A DNA stretch of 64,000 bases, taken from JAFECT01 sp036501825 (GTDB lineage Bacteria > Pseudomonadota > Alphaproteobacteria > Caulobacterales > Caulobacteraceae). The stretch spans positions 1-64,000 of the forward strand of contig DASXZP010000036.1 of the NCBI GenBank assembly GCA_036501825.1. The letters are read 5' to 3'. The position numbers were made by a program, and so were the translations under genes. The notes beneath the pieces were generated by a model, which was given only the letters and a program-made list of their open reading frames with translations, did no database searches and was not told where the DNA came from. Shown here piece by piece: positions 1 to 7,922 of the stretch (position 1 is its first letter; each line of letters begins with the position of its first letter).

Positions 1-557
1 GCCGGCAGGCGGGTGACGATGGCCTCCAGCACGTCCGGCACCCCGAGCCCGGTCTTGGCCGAGACCAGCACGGCGTCCGAGGCGTCCAGGCCGATGACGT
101 CCTCGATCTGCTGCTTCACCCGCTCTACGTCGGCGGCGGGCAGGTCGATCTTGTTCAGGACCGGCACGATCTCGTGATTGTTGTCGACGGCCTGGTAGAC
201 GTTGGCCAGGGTCTGGGCTTCCACGCCTTGTGACGCATCCACGACAAGCAGGCTGCCCTCGCAGGCGGCGAGGCTGCGCGAGACCTCGTAGGCGAAGTCC
301 ACGTGCCCGGGGGTGTCGATCAGGTTCAGCACGTAGTCGTGGCCGTCCTGCGCCCGGTACTCAAGGCGCACCGTCTGGGCCTTGATGGTGATGCCGCGCT
401 CGCGCTCGATGTCCATCGAGTCGAGCACCTGCTCCTTCATCTCGCGCGCGGTCAGGCCCCCGGTCTGCTGGATCAGCCGATCCGACAGAGTCGATTTACC
501 GTGGTCGATATGGGCCACGATGGAAAAGTTACGGATGCGCTCGAGGGGGGTCGTCAT
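1..557 (-). CDS. lepA: Elongation factor 4 (LepA), N-terminal part, cut by window edge
   Basis: LepA is a ribosome-dependent GTPase that back-translocates or remodels stalled ribosomes. Only the first 185 or so codons are inside the window, read on the minus strand from ATG at 557. The translation begins MTTPLERIRNFSIVAHIDHG, with the P-loop AHIDHGKST, switch I region ERERGITIKAQTVRL, the G3 motif DTPGHVDF and the G4 motif NKID. The T-I-K-A-Q-T string after the switch I threonine is the LepA form, which separates it from EF-G and TypA. It is divergently arranged with the DUF1134 gene across 160 bp. The call is secure; only the truncation limits it. Confidence 0.96.
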   Translation of the reverse strand, partial: MTTPLERIRNFSIVAHIDHGKSTLSDRLIQQTGGLTAREMKEQVLDSMDIERERGITIKAQTVRLEYRAQDGHDYVLNLIDTPGHVDFAYEVSRSLAACEGSLLVVDASQGVEAQTLANVYQAVDNNHEIVPVLNKIDLPAADVERVKQQIEDVIGLDASDAVLVSAKTGLGVPDVLEAIVTRLP

Positions 558-717
558 GGCGGCGGGCCGTAACACGCGCCCGCCCCAGCGCCAAGGCGGG
601 GAAAAGCCGCTGGGGCAAGGGCTTGCGCAAACCGAACCGTGATCGGTGCGCGGGGGTCGCAAATGGGCCAAACTCCCCAGGCTTATCGGTCCTTGATTCG
701 CACCCCAGGAGAGCCAG

Positions 718-1338
718 ATGCGCCGCCGCAGCCTTATCGTTTCCTCGCTTGCCGCCACGGCCGCCTCGTCGCTTGCGCCCCTCGCCTGGGGCCAGGACGA
801 CCATGGGGACGACCATCACGACGACGATCACCACGGCCATCGCAGCCCCGGCTCCTACACCGGCGACGAGGTGATCCACGAAGGCTCCCGTTTCCTGGGC
901 GTCACCGCCGAGGCGCTCGGCGGCGCGGTCGAGCACATCTTCAAGGACTACGGCGACCGTCCCACCGGCTATATCGCCGGGACCGAGACCTCCGGCGCCT
1001 GGGCCCTCGGCTTTCGTTACGGCAAGGGCCAGCTCTACATGAAGGACGAGAAGGAACCCGTGCAGTGCTACTGGCGCGGGCCCTCGATCGGTTTCGACGT
1101 CGGCGGCAACGCCGGTCGGGTGTTCACCCTGTGCTACAAGCTCGATGATCCCGACCAGCTGTTCCAGCGCTTTCCGGGCGTCGAAGGCTCCGCCTATTTC
1201 GTGGGCGGCCTGGGCGTCACCTACCAGCGCGCCGACGACATCACGCTGGCCCCCATCCGCGCCGGCGTAGGCCTGCGCCTGGGCGCCAACGTCGGCTACA
1301 TCGCCTACTCCCGCAAGCACCACATCTCGCCGTTCTGA
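718..1338 (+). CDS. eipA: DUF1134 family envelope protein (EipA-like)
   Basis: A 206-residue exported protein of the DUF1134/EipA family, which in Brucella and Caulobacter is needed for cell-envelope integrity. The N-terminus MRRRSLIVSSLAATAASSL is a basic, hydrophobic export signal (twin-arginine-like) ending near AWGQ. Immediately after it is a 15-residue Asp/His stretch, residues 27-41 (DDHGDDHHDDDHHGH), that looks like a metal-binding tag. The conserved domain follows (GDEVIHEGSRFLGVTAEALGG, then YRASIGFD-like beta-rich glycine-rich segments, ending YIAYSRKHHISPF). The ATG at 718 is preceded by AGGAGAG about 5 nt upstream. Family assignment is from recognised sequence pattern; the Asp/His stretch is seen directly, and its metal role is inference. 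Confidence 0.85.
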   Translation: MRRRSLIVSSLAATAASSLAPLAWGQDDHGDDHHDDDHHGHRSPGSYTGDEVIHEGSRFLGVTAEALGGAVEHIFKDYGDRPTGYIAGTETSGAWALGFRYGKGQLYMKDEKEPVQCYWRGPSIGFDVGGNAGRVFTLCYKLDDPDQLFQRFPGVEGSAYFVGGLGVTYQRADDITLAPIRAGVGLRLGANVGYIAYSRKHHISPF

Positions 1339-1377
1339 GTTTGGGGGATCGGTGAGGCGCAGCGTTGAGCGCGGAGC

Positions 1378-1502
1378 TGCTGGATCCTCGACGGCTCGGC
1401 GCTGAGCGCGCCTCCCCGCCAAGGATGACGATCGGCTTTAAAAGTTAGCTGTCATCCTTGGCGTTGCGCAGCGCTCAGCTGCGCGACGTCGAGGATCCAG
1501 CA
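1378..1502. repeat. Intergenic imperfect palindrome
   Basis: Outer arms 1378-1393 and 1487-1502 are perfect 16-nt reverse complements (TGCTGGATCCTCGACG). Inner arms 1419-1429 and 1451-1461 are perfect 11-nt reverse complements (CCAAGGATGAC). The stretch between them pairs only partly around CTGAGCGC. The element lies between two convergent genes, eipA and pheT, so a double-stranded RNA terminator or a dispersed intergenic repeat are both possible. Confidence 0.8.
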
Positions 1503-1530
1503 AGCGCGACATCAACGCTGCCGACGCAGC

Positions 1531-3918
1531 CTACGACCGCAGCACGGCGCCGAGTTTCTGCGCCGCAGCGACGATCTTCGCCGAGACCGCTTCGATCTCC
1601 GCGTCGGTGAGCGTCTTGTCGCGGGGTTGCAGGCGGACTTCGACGGCCAGCGACTTCGAGCCGTCGGGCACGCCGGCGCCGCGGTAGAGGTCGAACACGC
1701 GGGCGTCGGCGATCAGGGCCTTGTCGGCGCCGGCGACGGCGCGCACCAGGTCGCCCGCGTTCACCGCGTCGGCGACGACGAAGGCGAAGTCGCGCGACAG
1801 CGGCATCAGGGCGGCGAGTTCGACCGCCGGACGCGTCTTGGTCGCCTTGCGTTTCGGCTCGGGCAAAGCATCGAGGATCAGTTCGAAGGCGAACATCGGC
1901 CCCGGCGCGTCGAGCGTCTTCAGCACCGACGGATGCAGTTCGCCGAACTCGGCCATCACCTGTTTCGGGCCGAGCTGCAGGCGCGCGGAACGGCCCGGCC
2001 GCCACCAGGGCGAGGTCGTTGACTGGTTCACCTGCAGCGACGCGGTCGGCGCGCCGAGCTCGTCGAGCAGGGCGAAGAGATCGGCCTTCAGGTCGAACAG
2101 GGCGTCGGTGGTCACGCCGTCCCAACGCCTGGGCGGCTTGGGCGCGACGAGTGCGGTGATCGCGGTGCGCTGATCGGTCGGGCCGTCGGCGAGATAGACT
2201 GGGCCGATCTCGAACAGGGCCGTGTCGGGAAAACCGCGCGCGGCGTTGCGCGCCCCCGCCTTGATCAAATTGGGCAGGATCGACGGCCGCATGCAGTCGA
2301 GGTCCGCCGCGATCGGGTTTTCCAGCACCAGGGTCTCCTCCCCGCCGCCGAACAGTTCGGCGAAGGCGCGCGGGATGAACGACCAGGTCACCGCCTCCTG
2401 CCAGCCCTTCGACGCGAGCGAGCGACGCGCCGCGCGCACGCGAACCTGCAGCGGGTTCAGCACGCCCGATGCCTTGGCGCCCTGTTCGGGCAGGGGCGTG
2501 GACGGCAGGGAATCAAAACCCGCGATGCGCGTGACCTCTTCCACCAGGTCGGCCTTGCCTTCGACGTCACGACGCCACGACGGCGGCGTCACGCGCAGGT
2601 GCGCGCCGTGCGCTTCAACGACGAAGCCCAGGCGGGTGAGGATTTCCACCACGCCTTCGCGGCCGATGGAGAGGCCGGCCAGCTTGTGCACATAGGCCGG
2701 GTCGAAGTCGAAGGCCTGCGGCGACGCGGGCGGTTGACCCGCGAGCGTCACCTCCGACGGTTCGCCGCCGCACAGCTCCAGGATCATGCGCGTGGCGAGC
2801 TCGATGCCCGGAACCAGTGACTGCGGATCAACGCCGCGCGCGAAGCGATAGGACGCGTCGGACGAGATGCCCGTCGCGCGCGCGGTCGCGGCGATGTTCA
2901 GCGGCTCGAACCAGGCGCTTTCGACGAAGACGTCGGTGGTCTGCTCGTCGCAGCCGGTCGACTCGCCGCCGATGACGCCGCCGAGGCCGATGGCGCCCGA
3001 CGCGTCGGCGATGGCGCACATTTCCGCGCCGATCTCATAGTCCTTGTTGTCCAGCGCGCGGAACTTGTCGCCGGGTTTGCCGAGGCGCGCTTCGACGAAG
3101 CCGCCGCTCAGCTTGCTGGCGTCATAGACGTGCAGCGGCCGCGCGCGGTCGTAGGAGACGAAGTTGGTCACATCGACCAGGGCGTTGATCGGCCGCAGGC
3201 CGATCGCCTTCAGCCGGTCCTGCAGCCACTTGGGCGAAGGGCCGTTCTTCACGCCCCTGATCAGCCGCCCAGCGAAGGCGGGACAGACTTCCGGCGCCGT
3301 GAGGCGAATCGCGATCGGGTTGGGGAAGCGGCCCGGAACCGGCGCCACCGCCGGGTCCTTGAAGGCGCCTACGCCCGCCGCGCCCAGGTCGCGCGCGATG
3401 CCGACCACGCCCAGCCAGTCGGGCCGGTTCGGCGTCACCTCGAAATCGATCACCGGCTCCGACGCGTAGACCTGCGCCGCGGGTACGCCGACCGCATAGC
3501 TGTCGTCGACCTCCAGGATGCCGTCCGCGTCGGTGGTCAGTTCCAGCTCGGCCCCCGAGCACAGCATGCCGTTCGACACCACGCCGCGCACCGGCCGCGC
3601 TTCCAGCGTGATGCCGGTGCCCGGGATGTAGGCGCCCAGCGGCGCGTAGATGGTGGTCAGGCCCGCACGCGCGTTCGCGGCGCCGCAGACGATCTCCTTG
3701 CGGCCGTCGACGGTGTCGACCTGACAGACGCGCAGGCGGTCGGCATTGGGGTGCTTTTCGGCGTGCACGACCTTGCAGACGGTGAACACGCCGAGCTTTG
3801 AGCCCGAGTCGATCACGTCTTCGACCTCGAGGCCGGCCATGGTCATGGCGTCGGCCACGCGGTCGATACCCGCGTCGGTGTCGAGATGGTCCTTCAGCCA
3901 GGACAGGGTGAATTTCAT
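1531..3918 (-). CDS. pheT: Phenylalanyl-tRNA synthetase beta subunit
   Basis: Beta chain of the alpha2-beta2 PheRS that charges tRNA-Phe. The reading frame stays open upstream of 3918, but MKFTLSWLKDHLDT is the family N-terminus, so ATG 3918 is chosen (795 residues, the usual length). Domains in order: N-terminal segment, EMAP/tRNA-binding domain at about residues 39-150 (FTVCKVVHAEKHPNADRLRV), B3/B4 editing region, B5 domain, the pseudo-catalytic core, and a C-terminal FDX-ACB anticodon-binding domain (PLSRDFAFVVADAVNAGDLV). Its ATG overlaps by four bases (ATGA) the stop codon of the small membrane-protein gene upstream, so the three genes pheS - membrane protein - pheT look translationally coupled. 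Confidence 0.97.
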   Translation of the reverse strand: MKFTLSWLKDHLDTDAGIDRVADAMTMAGLEVEDVIDSGSKLGVFTVCKVVHAEKHPNADRLRVCQVDTVDGRKEIVCGAANARAGLTTIYAPLGAYIPGTGITLEARPVRGVVSNGMLCSGAELELTTDADGILEVDDSYAVGVPAAQVYASEPVIDFEVTPNRPDWLGVVGIARDLGAAGVGAFKDPAVAPVPGRFPNPIAIRLTAPEVCPAFAGRLIRGVKNGPSPKWLQDRLKAIGLRPINALVDVTNFVSYDRARPLHVYDASKLSGGFVEARLGKPGDKFRALDNKDYEIGAEMCAIADASGAIGLGGVIGGESTGCDEQTTDVFVESAWFEPLNIAATARATGISSDASYRFARGVDPQSLVPGIELATRMILELCGGEPSEVTLAGQPPASPQAFDFDPAYVHKLAGLSIGREGVVEILTRLGFVVEAHGAHLRVTPPSWRRDVEGKADLVEEVTRIAGFDSLPSTPLPEQGAKASGVLNPLQVRVRAARRSLASKGWQEAVTWSFIPRAFAELFGGGEETLVLENPIAADLDCMRPSILPNLIKAGARNAARGFPDTALFEIGPVYLADGPTDQRTAITALVAPKPPRRWDGVTTDALFDLKADLFALLDELGAPTASLQVNQSTTSPWWRPGRSARLQLGPKQVMAEFGELHPSVLKTLDAPGPMFAFELILDALPEPKRKATKTRPAVELAALMPLSRDFAFVVADAVNAGDLVRAVAGADKALIADARVFDLYRGAGVPDGSKSLAVEVRLQPRDKTLTDAEIEAVSAKIVAAAQKLGAVLRS

Positions 3919-4373
3919 GACGTCATCCGGGTGATGGTTTCCATCAGGGCCTGCACGAGGATCAGAACGAACCCCAGGCCCGACAGGTAAAGCGCCAGGG
4001 TGAAGCGGATGGTGCGCGCCATATTCGCTTTCAGGCCGTGGTTGAGAATGTCGTCCTCGGTCACCTTGGCGCTCTGCAGGCCCGACGAGGTCGAGACCAG
4101 GTTCGAACAGCACAGGCTGACCGCGAGCAACAGCGAGACCAGGGCGGCGAGCGACAGCACGCCCAGCGGCCTGTGCTCGGACAGGAACAAAGCGATGGCG
4201 GCGAACACCGAGTCGGCCGTCATCACCCCGATCGACTTGTTGGTCAGCCGGTCGAGGTTCTTGACGAAATACTCGATCACCGCGCGCTTCGACCCGAAGA
4301 ACGCGATCAGCGCCTCGCCGTAGGCGTCACGCTTGTTTGCGTTGAGCGGCGCGCCGAAGAGATGCCCGGCCAT
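3915..4373 (-). CDS. Unknown membrane protein between pheS and pheT
   Basis: A 152-residue protein beginning MAGHLFGAPLNANKRDAYG; ATG at 4373 shares one base with the pheS stop (TGATG) and its own stop overlaps the pheT start (ATGA). Hydrophobic segments are visible at about residues 45-65 (SIGVMTADSVFAAIALFL), 67-88 (LGVLSLAALVSLLLAVSLCC) and 125-148 (TLALYLSGLGFVLILVQAL), separated by a charged 35-residue loop. So the topology is an amphipathic N-terminal helix, two close membrane helices, a loop and a third helix. That 2+1 layout recalls SLATT/Pycsar-type membrane effectors, but I see no diagnostic motif, so function is unknown. The tight overlaps say it is a genuine gene co-translated with PheRS. 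Confidence 0.75.
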   Translation of the reverse strand: MAGHLFGAPLNANKRDAYGEALIAFFGSKRAVIEYFVKNLDRLTNKSIGVMTADSVFAAIALFLSEHRPLGVLSLAALVSLLLAVSLCCSNLVSTSSGLQSAKVTEDDILNHGLKANMARTIRFTLALYLSGLGFVLILVQALMETITRMTS

Positions 4374-5446
4374 CAGCTTAGCCCGCTGGCTGGGTTCGGC
4401 GCCTGGAACGCTGAAAAACCGTAGTGCGATAGCCAGCGCGTGTCCGAGGCGAACATGTCGCGCAGGTCCGGCACGCCGTACTTCAGCATGGCCATGCGAT
4501 CCACGCCGAGGCCCCAGGCGAAGCCCTGCCATTCGTCGGGATCGATGCCGCACAGGCGCAGCACGTTCGGATGCACCATGCCGCAGCCGAGAATCTCGAG
4601 CCAATCGTCGCCCTGGCCGACTTTCACTTCACCGCCGGAGCGGTCGCAGCGCACGTCCATCTCCGCCGAAGGTTCGGTGAAGGGGAAGTGGTGCGGGCGA
4701 AAGCGCACGGTCACGTCGCTGGTTTCGAAGAAGCGGCCGACGAAGGATTCCAGGGTCCATTTCAGGTGGCCCATGTGGATTCCCTTATCGACCACCAGGC
4801 CTTCGATCTGGTGGAACATCGGCGTGTGCGTCTGGTCGCTGTCACAGCGGAATACGCGGCCGGGCGCGACGAGGCGATAGGGCGGCTTCTGCGCCATCAT
4901 GGTGCGCACCTGCACCGGGCTGGTGTGCGTGCGCAGCAGTTTGCGCTCGCCGTCTTCGCCCGGCTTCAGGAAGAAGGTGTCGTGCATGTCGCGCGCCGGA
5001 TGCTTCGGCGGGAAGTTCAGCGCGGTGAAGTTATGCCAATCGTCCTCGATGTCGGGCCCTTCGGCGACGCTGAACCCCATCTCGGCGAGGATGGCGACCA
5101 GCTCGTCCATCACCTGCATGGTCGGATGCACCGAGCCCTTGCGCCGCGGCGGCGCGGGCAGGGTGAGATCGACCTTGTCGGCGAGCAGCTTGGCTTCGAG
5201 CGCGGCGGCTTCGAGGTCCGCCGACCGCGCGGCCAGCGCCTGGCTCACCCGGTCGCGCAGGCCGTTGATCTGCGGCCCCTGCACCTTGCGCTCGTCCGGG
5301 CTCATCGAGCCCAGGCCCTTCAGCAGGGCGGTGATCGTGCCCTGTTTGCCCAGCGCCGCCACCCGCACCGCGTCGAGCGCCACAAGGTCCGTGCAGTCCG
5401 CGACGGCGGAGAGCAGGTCTTTTTCCATCTGAGCGAGATCGGTCAT
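4373..5446 (-). CDS. pheS: Phenylalanyl-tRNA synthetase alpha subunit
   Basis: Catalytic alpha chain of PheRS, 357 residues. The N-terminal about 90 residues form the coiled-coil arm that grips tRNA-Phe. The class II core shows motif 2 (GRVFRCDSDQTHTPMFHQIE), the TSPVQVRTM stretch before it, and motif 3 (GLGVDRMAMLKYGVPDLRDM). It ends ASGLS with TGA at 4375-4373. ATG 5446 gives the family N-terminus MTDLAQMEKDLLSAVADC. It heads the pheS - membrane protein - pheT unit and lies downstream of rplT, from which it is separated by an apparent intrinsic terminator at 5484-5514. Confidence 0.97.
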   Translation of the reverse strand: MTDLAQMEKDLLSAVADCTDLVALDAVRVAALGKQGTITALLKGLGSMSPDERKVQGPQINGLRDRVSQALAARSADLEAAALEAKLLADKVDLTLPAPPRRKGSVHPTMQVMDELVAILAEMGFSVAEGPDIEDDWHNFTALNFPPKHPARDMHDTFFLKPGEDGERKLLRTHTSPVQVRTMMAQKPPYRLVAPGRVFRCDSDQTHTPMFHQIEGLVVDKGIHMGHLKWTLESFVGRFFETSDVTVRFRPHHFPFTEPSAEMDVRCDRSGGEVKVGQGDDWLEILGCGMVHPNVLRLCGIDPDEWQGFAWGLGVDRMAMLKYGVPDLRDMFASDTRWLSHYGFSAFQAPNPASGLS

Positions 5447-5483
5447 GGCTGGCTCTTAGCGGGTGAGAAGCAGGGCGGAAACG

Positions 5484-5514
5484 AAAACGCCCTCCCCGCG
5501 GGGCGGGAAGGGCG
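5484..5514 (-). terminator. Intrinsic terminator after rplT
   Basis: Reading leftward, 5514-5504 pairs with 5498-5488 (11 positions with one mismatch, GC-rich, short loop), followed on the minus strand by TTTTCGTTT (complement of 5479-5487). It stands between the rplT stop and the pheS start, so it probably ends rpmI-rplT transcripts before the PheRS genes. Confidence 0.7.
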
Positions 5515-5540
5515 CTCTCAAACCAGATTGTATCAGCCGA

Positions 5541-5900
5541 TCAGGCGGCGAGCGCCGCGCGCACCTTGTCGGCGATCGCCTTAAAGGCGGCCGGGTCGGC
5601 GCCGGCCACGTCGGCCAGCATCTTGCGGTCGAGTTCGATCCCCGCCTTGTCCAGGCCGTGGATGAACTGGGAATAGGTCATGCCTTCCTCGCGGACGGCG
5701 GCGTTGATCCGCTGGATCCACAGGGCGCGGAACGAGCGCTTCTTGGCGCGGCGGTCGCGATAGGCGTACTGGCCCGAGCGATCGACCGCGGCCTTGGCCG
5801 TGCGGATGGTGTTCTTGCGGCGGCCGTAGAAACCCTTGGCCTGCTTGAGAACCTTCTTGTGTTTGGCGTGGGACGTTACGCCCCGTTTGACGCGAGCCAT
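5541..5900 (-). CDS. rplT: 50S ribosomal protein L20
   Basis: L20 binds 23S rRNA early in large-subunit assembly and in many bacteria represses its own operon by binding the rpmI leader. The 119 residues begin MARVKRGVTSHAKHKKVLKQ, followed by the conserved AKGFYGRRKNTIRTAKAAV and RRAKKRSFRALWIQRINAAV segments. A Shine-Dalgarno GAGGTG lies 7 nt before the ATG. It is 11 nt downstream of rpmI on the same strand. infC, often the first gene of this operon, is not adjacent here. Confidence 0.98.
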   Translation of the reverse strand: MARVKRGVTSHAKHKKVLKQAKGFYGRRKNTIRTAKAAVDRSGQYAYRDRRAKKRSFRALWIQRINAAVREEGMTYSQFIHGLDKAGIELDRKMLADVAGADPAAFKAIADKVRAALAA

Positions 5901-5911
5901 TTCAAATCACC

Positions 5912-6121
5912 TCAATCTCGGCCGTAGGGCATGTAGGACTTCACCATCCGGGTGTCGGGGTCGGAGAGGACCTCGGTGCCGCGGTTTTGGCGGATGTACT
6001 TGCCGTTGTGGCTGATCAGGCGGTGCCGCTTGCCGGCGACGCCGGCCTTCAGCTTGCCGGTGGCGGTGAATTTGAAGCGCTTCTTCGCGCCGGATTTGGT
6101 CTTCAACTTGTACTTCGCCAT
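5912..6121 (-). CDS. rpmI: 50S ribosomal protein L35
   Basis: A 69-residue basic protein beginning MAKYKLKTKSGAKKRFKFTA and ending KSYMPYGRD, the standard L35. An open frame extends upstream to 6265 but ATG 6121 gives the family start and length. No ribosome-binding sequence lies in the 7 nt before the ATG; the nearest, AAGGA at 6148-6144, is separated by a perfect 15-nt hairpin (see the regulatory entry at 6119-6148). It is the first gene of the rpmI-rplT pair, the classical target of L20 autoregulation. Confidence 0.97.
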   Translation of the reverse strand: MAKYKLKTKSGAKKRFKFTATGKLKAGVAGKRHRLISHNGKYIRQNRGTEVLSDPDTRMVKSYMPYGRD

Positions 6122-6148
6122 TTCAATGCGGGTCTGGGACCCGTCCTT
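6119..6148 (-). promoter_or_regulatory. Hairpin-bridged Shine-Dalgarno of rpmI
   Basis: On the minus strand the order is AAGGA (6148-6144), then a hairpin CGGGTC-CCA-GACCCG (6143-6129, six pairs, three-base loop), then CATTGAA (6128-6122), then ATG. In linear distance AGGA is 22 nt from the ATG, too far; with the hairpin folded the spacing is 7 nt, which is optimal. This is seen directly in the sequence. That the fold is used for initiation, or is a site for L20 control, is inference. Confidence 0.6.
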
Positions 6149-6281
6149 CTTAAAGCAGGTTGAACCGCCCAGGCATGGCAAGGCCCGGCGGTCCGAAGCG
6201 GGGCTCAATAAGGGAAACGGCGTCCGCACGCAAGCCTTCCGGCCCGATGCGAACGCCGCCCTCAAGGTACGCGACGATTAA

Positions 6282-6330
6282 TAAGCCTACTGGGGGGACG
6301 CTTACTAACGCTTACTGGGTAAGCCTACTG
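6282..6330 (-). repeat. Four short iterated units upstream of rpmI
   Basis: On the minus strand four units start with AGTA: AGTAGGCTTA twice (within 6320-6330 and 6282-6292) and AGTAAGCGT twice (6308-6316 and 6298-6306). They lie about 160-210 nt upstream of the rpmI start, in a region with lower GC than its surroundings. They could be an operator or promoter-proximal array for the ribosomal pair; nothing else in 6122-6388 is recognisable. Confidence 0.5.
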
Positions 6331-6388
6331 GTACGCGTACACACGGCCCGGCAATTGGGGGGGACCAAGGCCGGACCGGATTGGTTGA

Positions 6389-6640
6389 TCAGTCCCGCGT
6401 GAACTCGCGCAACCGCATGATGACGAGGTCCGGGGAACCCGGGCCCGCCAGCTTCAGGCGGTCGATTTCGCGCTGCAGGAACAGTTTAAAGAGCTCGTTC
6501 GCCTCGTCCGAGATGGCCCGGACGGTGCGCGCCGAAGCCCGAGCCAGCGCCAGCGCCGCCTCGATCTCGACGTCGACCACAGCGCCACGCGCCGTCGCCG
6601 GCTCGCGCGAGCGCGGAGGCCCACCCGATGAATCCGCCAT
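6389..6640 (-). CDS. Small hypothetical protein
   Basis: An 83-residue open frame, MADSSGGPPRSREPATARGA at its start, then a long predicted amphipathic helix rich in Ala, Glu, Arg (IEAALALARASARTVRAISD, then ANELFKLFLQREIDRLKL). No motif is recognised. It reads toward rpmI with a 267-nt gap. Codon use (strong GC at third positions) is like that of the neighbours, which supports coding, but no homologue is known to me. It could also be a spurious frame. Confidence 0.5.
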   Translation of the reverse strand: MADSSGGPPRSREPATARGAVVDVEIEAALALARASARTVRAISDEANELFKLFLQREIDRLKLAGPGSPDLVIMRLREFTRD

Positions 6641-6803
6641 TGGTTTTAAAACTCAATGCGTTAAGGACGCCCCGAAGCGAGGGAGGAGACCGCGTGCGCA
6701 GTGCGTCCGAAGGGCGCACACGGAGGAGGCGGCCTTAGGCGCGGCTGGCGAGGCGAAAACGTGTCTTAATCGTGTCAGAAAAAAGGCAAGTACCCATTAT
6801 GGG

Positions 6804-7805
6804 TCACCAATCGACCACCACGCCCGCGTTGCGCTGTTCGGCCGTTTGCAGAATGTAGTCCGCCGACAGAACATCTTCGGCCACCATGCCCAGGGATTTG
6901 AACAGGGTGATGTCGTCGGGCCCGCGCCGGCCGGGGACCTTGCCGATCAGAACCTCGCCCACCTCCCCCACGATATGGTCGGGGGTGACCACGCCCGCCT
7001 CGAAGGCGCGGCGCAGGTCGCCGGCCAGGGCCAGGGCGCTGTCCTTGTAGTCCACGAAGACCCGCGAGCGGGCGATGGTGTCGTGGTCGATCTCGGACGT
7101 GGTGGGGATCGAGGAGCCGACCACATTGATGTGCTGGCCGGGCTTCAGCCAGGCGCCCTTGAAGAAGGGCTCCGGCGCGGCGGAGACGGTGCAGAGGATG
7201 TCGGACCCGGCGGCGGCCTCGGCCGAGGCCACGGCTTCCAGCTTGAACGGGTATCGGGCGGCGTGGGCCTCGACGAAGGCCCGGGTCTTGCCCGGATCGC
7301 GGCCCCAGACCAGGCAGCGCTCGAAGCTGCGCACCAGAGCCATCGACTGCAAATGGGTCGCGGCCTGTTCGCCCAGGCCGAAGATCGACAGGGTCTTGGC
7401 GTCCTTGCGGGCCAGGGCGTCGGTGGCCGCGGCCGTGGCGGCGGCGGTGCGGATGCCGGTGATCTCGGCGGCGTCCATGGCGGCGAGCAGTTGGCCTTGC
7501 TCGGCCTCGAACAGCAGGACCAGACCCTGGTGCGACTTGATCCCAAGGGCTGCCGCCTGCGGGAAGATGGTCACCGTCTTGATGCCCAGCCGCTTGGGGT
7601 CGTCCACATAGCCCGGCATCCAGCCCATCAGGCCGGTCCCCTCCCGATTGCGCACCATGGCGCGGATCGGCTGGGCGGTGCGGCCCTCCGACACCTGGGT
7701 GAAGGCCTTGCGCATCAGCGCGATGCACGGACCCATCGGCAGGCAGTCGACGACGGCTTGCGGATTGAGGAAGCGGACTTTGGAGGAGGAGGAATGAGCG
7801 CTCAT
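6804..7805 (-). CDS. Ornithine cyclodeaminase / mu-crystallin family protein
   Basis: A 333-residue NAD(P)-dependent enzyme of the ornithine cyclodeaminase family, whose members deaminate ornithine to proline, reduce cyclic ketimines, or act as alanine or other imino-acid dehydrogenases. Visible features: the substrate-side lysine region GIKTVTIFP, the conserved GLVLLFEAEQGQLLAAMDA and ITGIRTAAATA segments, and the Rossmann motif GLGEQAATHLQSM at about residues 142-155. The NAD-binding half ends with ADYILQTAEQ. Exact substrate cannot be read from sequence. It is divergent from the Rap1a/Tai-like gene and stands alone. Confidence 0.88.
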   Translation of the reverse strand: MSAHSSSSKVRFLNPQAVVDCLPMGPCIALMRKAFTQVSEGRTAQPIRAMVRNREGTGLMGWMPGYVDDPKRLGIKTVTIFPQAAALGIKSHQGLVLLFEAEQGQLLAAMDAAEITGIRTAAATAAATDALARKDAKTLSIFGLGEQAATHLQSMALVRSFERCLVWGRDPGKTRAFVEAHAARYPFKLEAVASAEAAAGSDILCTVSAAPEPFFKGAWLKPGQHINVVGSSIPTTSEIDHDTIARSRVFVDYKDSALALAGDLRRAFEAGVVTPDHIVGEVGEVLIGKVPGRRGPDDITLFKSLGMVAEDVLSADYILQTAEQRNAGVVVDW

Positions 7806-7922
7806 GCGCCCCCTTTTCCAGGCGGCGCGTCCAAGCGCAAGGCTTGATCAACCGTCGCGCCCGATTGACGCCGCTCCATCGTGCGCGTCTGCTGCGAGAA
7901 AGCCCGACGAAAGGACCTGCGC

